Source: Candidatus Hermodarchaeota archaeon (GTDB lineage Archaea > Asgardarchaeota > Hermodarchaeia > Hermodarchaeales > Hermodarchaeaceae). Taken from it: a stretch of 9,602 nt of DNA. Made by a program: the position numbers and the translations under genes. Below, in pieces: positions 6,116 through 9,602 of the stretch. Under the pieces are notes generated by a model that saw only the letters and a program-made list of their open reading frames with translations, made no database searches and was not told where the DNA came from. Location: assembly GCA_016840185.1 (NCBI GenBank), contig JAEOSV010000186.1, forward strand, positions 1-9,602, read 5' to 3'. Each line of letters starts with the position of its first letter. Positions within the stretch are counted from its first letter, which is position 1.

Positions 6116-7118
6116 ATCCCCCTTCTTCAGCCAATTCTTTGAAAAGCATCCAATCCTCTTTGGATAGTCGTAAGAGTTTAGCCGCTTCACCATCCGGCAA
6201 GGTTTCTGAATAAGCGAGGAGTTTGGCAACATCATCAATACGATCTCGCACAGTTAGAAACGCGGTTTCAGCCAGATTGCGAAGCTCAGCACCACTTTCA
6301 CCCAGGACCTTTTCGGCATGAGCTACTGCTTCAGCGATATTCAAAGATTTGGTTTCAAAACCAACAGGGAGTACGATATGCTCTTCCACAAGTAAACACA
6401 CGTAAATGAGACCTCGGTTCGCTGAATCAGCGAAGGTTTCTTCATACGCTCGGTTGGGGAGACTGAGAATGAAAGACATATTGGCAGGGCGATCACGTAA
6501 AACCTGAAGAGCTGCACCGGCGTCATCAAAGTACATCACCGGTATACGACGTCGACGCATCGTTTGGAGCGCTCGAATCACTGATTGATTTCGAGATTTC
6601 CGACCCACTGCTAATATCGGTGCGCCTCTGAGCAGCCCATAAAGAAGGATGTCAAGGCCAGGTCCGAATCGTCGCCAAAGCCGAATTATCGCAGGGCGGA
6701 GTTTCATGGGTTCTTGAGGTTTTTCGAAGGTGGGCAAATAATCTTGAACAACCTCTCGGGCAACAGGATTAAACTCCCGAAAAGGAGCAACTTCACCTGT
6801 CCATCGGCGCAAGTCTTTCTGATATCGGTCGAGGAACAATGCGTTGAGGGTCTTCAAGACTGCCATGATGGAAACGTCATCATCTTCTCGATTCGCCAGC
6901 GCAACGCTGAGAACAGGATCTGCAAAATCCCAAACAAATTGAAAATTACCTGTCTCAATGGATGTGACATCGTCAGCAAGAAGGTCCTGTCCAAACATTC
7001 GTAGAGCTGATAGAAATCCCGAGACAAGTTCAGGGCTTACATTCACTTCCATCGGACCAAATCCGACTGACGTTAGCACGAGTCCACTTTTGTGAAAATG
7101 ATACAATTGGTGAATCAT
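6084..7118 (-). CDS. Longin-like domain protein with a second alpha/beta domain, 344 aa
   Basis: The first 100 residues follow the longin order: strands at 2-9 and 12-19, helix 29-46, strands near 52-58, 59-64 and 68-75, then the long helix 81-101. A short linker follows. Residues 142-252 form an alpha/beta region containing LDILLYGLLRGAPILAVG (155-172), RRRIPVMYFDD (189-199), MSFILSLPN (214-222) and IYVCLLVEEHIVLPVGF (238-254). The last 90 residues are helical and end in a basic tail. Longin followed by a core opening with a helix then a buried strand resembles the u-DENN/c-DENN layout of eukaryotic Rab regulators, but this is a pattern judgement, not a family match. The ATG at 7118 is fixed by its ATGA overlap with the preceding 57-aa gene and by the first longin strand starting at residue 2. 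It probably acts at membranes with a small GTPase. Confidence 0.7.
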   Translation of the reverse strand: MIHQLYHFHKSGLVLTSVGFGPMEVNVSPELVSGFLSALRMFGQDLLADDVTSIETGNFQFVWDFADPVLSVALANREDDDVSIMAVLKTLNALFLDRYQKDLRRWTGEVAPFREFNPVAREVVQDYLPTFEKPQEPMKLRPAIIRLWRRFGPGLDILLYGLLRGAPILAVGRKSRNQSVIRALQTMRRRRIPVMYFDDAGAALQVLRDRPANMSFILSLPNRAYEETFADSANRGLIYVCLLVEEHIVLPVGFETKSLNIAEAVAHAEKVLGESGAELRNLAETAFLTVRDRIDDVAKLLAYSETLPDGEAAKLLRLSKEDWMLFKELAEEGGYVRRARKRSD

Positions 7119-7288
7119 TTTTCTTCAACAGATACCTTAAGCTGCTTTGAACCTGTAAGCCCACTACCGGTAATTCCTAAACCGCAATTAATAGCTTCCG
7201 CACAAATCTCAATGATGGAATTCTCATTGCGGAAGGAGAAGCATCTAATTTCAATGTGTGGTTTCTCGACACCTGCGAACTTTTTCAT
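7115..7288 (-). CDS. Small protein, 57 aa, coupled to both neighbours
   Basis: This gene fills what would otherwise be a 166-bp gap. It runs ATG (7288-7286) to TGA (7117-7115). Its ATG overlaps the TGA of the DUF354 gene and its TGA overlaps the ATG of the longin gene; both junctions are ATGA. Start and stop therefore fall exactly on the neighbouring stop and start, which is very unlikely by chance. The product starts MKKFAGVEKPHIEIRC and ends KQLKVSVEEK. The middle carries an amphipathic helix (IIEICAEAI) and a glycine-rich turn (GLGITGSGLTG). The predicted order is strand, helix, Gly-rich loop, strand, with three cysteines at 16, 29 and 35. I do not recognise a family. It is probably translated by reinitiation and may partner the DUF354 or longin protein. 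Confidence 0.72.
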   Translation of the reverse strand: MKKFAGVEKPHIEIRCFSFRNENSIIEICAEAINCGLGITGSGLTGSKQLKVSVEEK

Positions 7289-8376
7289 CCCTTTTTCATT
7301 TTCTCTTTGTAGTAAGCTAGAATATGAAAATAGATAATCTCCGCAGGATTTTCCATTTGGCTCATAATTTTTCGGGCGCGTCGCCTGTGATCTGATTGAT
7401 ATTCTTTACGGTTTTCGAGAATTTCTAAAGCCTTGGAGGCGGCTTCATCAGGATTTGGTAAACGGTACAAAAGTTGCTCCTTCTCAAGATACTGGTCCGT
7501 AATGAGATGATCTCCCGGAAAACAGGAGATAACGGGGACGCCTAACAGGCTGGCTTCTTGGTTCATCGTACCGCCGGCACCAACCAATAATTGGGTCGAT
7601 GCAAGTAAGCTCGGGGCATCAACTACTGCATCGGGAAGAATGATGGTATCTCCAAAGCGACTCCGCATGGCCTTCCGTTGTTTTTGATACCGACACAACA
7701 CCACCAATCGAAGGTCAGGATACTTCTTTGTGATGGCTGAAATTACCGGATTTGTAACCGGGTTAGCTTCGTCAGCTCTACCATGCAAATAAGCGGCTTG
7801 GACCTCTTCAGGACGGATGATTACATACTCTGAATCGGTGTCTAACCCTAATTTCACCAACGCTTGGGTATCCGGTGTAAAATCCTGAAGCCAAGCAACG
7901 GGATCCAGTCCGTGGTAAGTGTTGATCTTCTCGTTAGGTACACCTGACTTCGACCATGCCTTCTCCATTATCCAAGGTGTGAACAATGTATTCGAGAAGG
8001 GGATAGTCAATTGTGCAACAAACCGGGAATGGGGCGAATCATTCGCAGTAAAGTATGGAATACCTAATCCATATGCCACTCGGGCGCCTTCGGGGGATGC
8101 AAAACTAAAAGCTAAATCGGGTTTGATCGAATTCACATGGGTGGTGAGTTTAACCACCCGTTTCGCACTAGCAAGAAGCTTCTCGTAAAGATCAGCACCG
8201 CCATGTCTCCCAATTACTTCTGCGGAGATACCCAACAGTTCAAGTTTTTCCGTCACCTCGGAATATTCACGTGTGGTGTACACAACATCAAAGCCATGGG
8301 CCTCAAATTGTTCACCGATTTTACTGCAGAATAATGCCTGTTTTGGTGTTAAGGGATCAAACCAGATACGTGTCAA
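7285..8376 (-). CDS. DUF354 family glycosyltransferase/epimerase-like protein
   Basis: A 363-residue protein of the DUF354 family, which shares the GT-B fold of UDP-GlcNAc 2-epimerases and glycosyltransferases. The N-terminus MTRIWFDPLTPKQALF is the family's characteristic opening. A Rossmann-like half continues to about residue 180, with PDLAFSFASPEGARVAYGLG (86-105). The second half holds the sugar-nucleotide-binding type motif PSLLAST-(x5)-GAGGTMNQEASLLGVP (255-281), followed by ISCFPGD. The length is normal. The start is a TTG at 8376; an in-frame stop lies three codons upstream and no ATG is available, so this is the only sensible start. It heads the four-gene minus-strand cassette. Archaeal DUF354 genes often sit with surface-glycan or nucleotide-sugar genes, and a DegT-type aminotransferase is nearby on the same strand. 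The exact reaction is unknown. Confidence 0.9.
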   Translation of the reverse strand: MTRIWFDPLTPKQALFCSKIGEQFEAHGFDVVYTTREYSEVTEKLELLGISAEVIGRHGGADLYEKLLASAKRVVKLTTHVNSIKPDLAFSFASPEGARVAYGLGIPYFTANDSPHSRFVAQLTIPFSNTLFTPWIMEKAWSKSGVPNEKINTYHGLDPVAWLQDFTPDTQALVKLGLDTDSEYVIIRPEEVQAAYLHGRADEANPVTNPVISAITKKYPDLRLVVLCRYQKQRKAMRSRFGDTIILPDAVVDAPSLLASTQLLVGAGGTMNQEASLLGVPVISCFPGDHLITDQYLEKEQLLYRLPNPDEAASKALEILENRKEYQSDHRRRARKIMSQMENPAEIIYFHILAYYKEKMKKG

Positions 8377-8501
8377 CGGTATTCACTTCACTGATGTTTC
8401 TCTTATGGAGACCTCCCCTCTTCTTTTATTTGATGTTTATGTCTATCACTAAACCTATTAGTATGGATTCCTTCCTACGTCGCCAATACGGAGGTACCAT
8501 A
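8377..8501. promoter_or_regulatory. Divergent promoter region between DUF354 and TPR-like genes
   Basis: These 125 bases separate two divergent genes. The only TATA-like candidate is CTTTTATTT at about 8423-8431, readable in either direction. It lies about 47 bp before the DUF354 TTG and about 70 bp before the ATG at 8502. It is a weak match and its orientation cannot be decided from sequence. Confidence 0.35.
8490..8494 (+). promoter_or_regulatory. Shine-Dalgarno site GGAGG deciding the 8502 start
   Basis: GGAGG followed by a 7-nt spacer precedes the ATG at 8502. It excludes the longer in-frame start at 8271, which would run backwards over the DUF354 gene. Confidence 0.85.
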
Positions 8502-9077
8502 ATGATTGATGAGGAACAATTACGTCGGACTGTTGAAACGCATCTTGAGAATGCAGAAGAGTATGTTCGCAAAGGTCAACGCCAACAAGCCTTCATGGAA
8601 TTTGAAGAGGCGGCGGCAAAACTTGAAGCGGCTGAAAAAATTGGTCAACTCGAACAACTCTGGGGGCATGCTGCAAATGGATTTGGTGCGGCGGAAGCTC
8701 CTCGAGAAGCGGGGGACAGCTTTCTACGATTGGCTGAACTTGAAGTTAAATCCGGACGCCAAGAGGCGGCCCGCGAATCCTACTTGAATGCGGCGAATTC
8801 GCTTTTTAGAGTGCGCGATAAAAATCAAGAATTATGGATTACCATTACTAAAGCGGTTGAAGTTGCGATTGAGCTTTCTCTTGCCTTAGAAGATGAATCG
8901 ATGGCTATTGAATTACTTTACAAGAATGCGACTATACATCAGCGGGAAACGGGCTTCACCTTCGATGCCATCAACGATCTCGAACGTGCCCAGCAGATTC
9001 TAGAGAAGGAGCCCAATCATCCTCTCGCTCATGAGATTCAGGAGAAACTCCAAGAACTCATCGATCATCAATCTTAA
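8502..9077 (+). CDS. TPR/SNAP-like helical repeat protein, 191 aa
   Basis: The protein is a stack of helical hairpins. Repeat-like segments are at residues 13-44 (AEEYVRKGQRQQAFMEFEEA), 53-82 (GHAANGFGAAEAPREAGDSF), 85-104 (GRQEAARESYLNAANSLF), 113-145 and 152-168, followed by a final helix 173-188. Spacing of A, G, Y/F and A residues is of TPR type. The alternating phrase A-A-x2-F...A-G-x2-F...G-x3-A-A-x3-Y-x2-A-A-N resembles the helical pairs of alpha/gamma-SNAP proteins, the NSF adaptors, although it is shorter than SNAP (about 290-310). No signal peptide or membrane segment is present, so it is likely a cytosolic scaffold for protein-protein contacts. SNAP kinship is a resemblance only; a generic TPR protein is the safe reading. 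It is divergent from the DUF354 cassette and convergent with the aminotransferase. Confidence 0.78.
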   Translation: MIDEEQLRRTVETHLENAEEYVRKGQRQQAFMEFEEAAAKLEAAEKIGQLEQLWGHAANGFGAAEAPREAGDSFLRLAELEVKSGRQEAARESYLNAANSLFRVRDKNQELWITITKAVEVAIELSLALEDESMAIELLYKNATIHQRETGFTFDAINDLERAQQILEKEPNHPLAHEIQEKLQELIDHQS

Positions 9078-9117
9078 AAAAACGGATAACCAAATCCCCG
9101 CGTAACTGGTTCTCCGT
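9076..9117 (-). terminator. Hairpin plus T-run terminator of the aminotransferase gene
   Basis: The arms at 9082-9092 and 9107-9117 pair over 11 positions with one mismatch, with a 14-nt loop. On the minus strand the hairpin is directly followed by seven T's (9082-9076). It begins about 27 nt after the aminotransferase stop codon. The T-run coincides with the stop codon of the convergent TPR gene. Archaeal RNA polymerase terminates mainly on T-runs, so the T tract alone may suffice. Confidence 0.6.
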
Positions 9118-9143
9118 GCCTGGCTGTCAACGGATGAGCCCAG

Positions 9144-9602
9144 CTACGCGAGGGCTTGGCGGCTCTGCTGCATGACCCATTCTAGCTCTTCCTCTGTGAG
9201 TGCGGGGTGAACTGGAAGGGACAACACTTCCTTTGCTGCTTTTTCAGAAACAGGCATCAACCCTTCCTTATACTGAAAGAGTCGACGATAAATCGGAGTA
9301 AGATGAAGTGGCACTTCGTAGTATATAGCTGCACCAATTTTGGCCTTATACAACGATTTCTGAACAGCATCCCTGCTTCGAGGTGCAGGTATCTGAATTG
9401 TGTACAAATACCAATTATGGGTCGCCCACGGCGCCACTGTGGGTAACCTAATACCTTCAATATCATGAAGCTGTTTAGTCAAATACGCCGCGTTAGCTTT
9501 TCGTTTCTTCAGGAACTCAGGGATTCGTTTGACTTGAGCTTCACCAATCGCCGATTGAAGCTCAGGCATTCGATAGTTATGGCCCAACTGCACATATTCA
9601 TA
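9144..9602 (-). CDS. DegT/DnrJ/EryC1/StrS aminotransferase, C-terminal part
   Basis: The frame is open to the window edge, so only the last 152 codons are present. The visible part begins YEYVQLGHNYRMPELQSAIG, the strongly conserved segment of this PLP-dependent sugar aminotransferase family. It continues through the usual C-terminal domain, with HNWYLYTIQI, YYEVPLH and VLSLPVHPALTEEEL; the last is the typical SLP-hP-x-LT family ending. The catalytic lysine lies upstream of the window. Enzymes of this family transfer an amino group to keto-sugars bound to UDP or dTDP for surface glycans and modified sugars. A GTG at 9593 lies inside this conserved segment and is not a start. With DUF354 about 770 bp away on the same strand, it supports a glycan-related neighbourhood. 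Confidence 0.92.
   Translation of the reverse strand, partial: YEYVQLGHNYRMPELQSAIGEAQVKRIPEFLKKRKANAAYLTKQLHDIEGIRLPTVAPWATHNWYLYTIQIPAPRSRDAVQKSLYKAKIGAAIYYEVPLHLTPIYRRLFQYKEGLMPVSEKAAKEVLSLPVHPALTEEELEWVMQQSRQALA

Noticed and set aside
6116..6238. 41-codon upstream extension of the helical protein
   Set aside because: It lies inside the longin gene's C-terminal coding region in another frame and shows no protein-like pattern.
7195..7235. Hairpin-forming inverted repeats (CTTCCG/CGGAAG enclosing CAATGA/TCATTG)
   Set aside because: At first it looked like an intergenic RNA element, but the region is covered by the 57-residue coding frame, and the stem is interrupted by a 9-nt bulge. Coding explains the stretch better.
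8271..8501. 77-codon N-terminal extension of the TPR-like protein, including a hydrophobic stretch
   Set aside because: It overlaps the first codons of the divergent DUF354 gene, and the GGAGG at 8490-8494 marks ATG 8502 as the start. The hydrophobic stretch comes from T-rich promoter DNA.
1..9602. CRISPR arrays, insertion sequences, tRNA or rRNA genes
   Set aside because: I saw no regularly spaced repeats, terminal inverted repeats with a transposase, or tRNA/rRNA-like stretches on reading both strands.

Overview
The window reads as archaeal chromosome. Supporting signs are TATA/BRE-type promoters (near 998, 4402 and 5537), strong GGAGG ribosome binding sites mixed with TTG starts, a very small histone-fold protein, a DUF354 sugar-nucleotide-type enzyme, and two members of the small-GTPase-associated fold families (Roadblock/LC7 and a probable longin). 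Roadblock plus longin-like proteins in one neighbourhood suggests an Asgard-type lineage. That assignment is inference; there is no rRNA or other diagnostic marker here.

Left part (1-3187, plus strand): the 3' end of a gene for a single-HKD phospholipase D-like protein with a C-terminal Cys/His cluster. It is followed by a 587-codon gene built from repeated winged-helix plus RAM-like modules, probably a transcription regulator. A small basic protein follows 22 nt downstream in the same apparent operon.

Middle part (3180-5459): a convergent Mrr-type PD-(D/E)xK nuclease gene overlaps the small basic gene by 8 bp. It lies directly downstream of a Roadblock/LC7 gene that has a clear promoter and Shine-Dalgarno site. 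A divergent multi-pass membrane protein gene and a 58-codon histone-fold gene face each other.

Right part (5573-8376, minus strand): four tightly packed genes, in transcription order DUF354 glycosyltransferase-like protein, a 57-residue protein, a longin-domain protein with a second alpha/beta domain, and an alpha-helical protein. The 57-residue gene is too short to be caught by a 60-residue ORF cut-off. It joins both neighbours by ATGA stop/start overlaps, so the four genes look translationally coupled. This cassette is the most interesting part of the window.

The right end (8502-9602) holds a TPR/SNAP-like helical repeat protein on the plus strand. It is convergent with a truncated DegT/DnrJ/EryC1-family aminotransferase, and the two are separated by a hairpin plus T-run on the aminotransferase side. 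DUF354 and the aminotransferase both point to surface-glycan or nucleotide-sugar metabolism, while the longin, Roadblock and TPR proteins point to membrane or GTPase-linked regulation.
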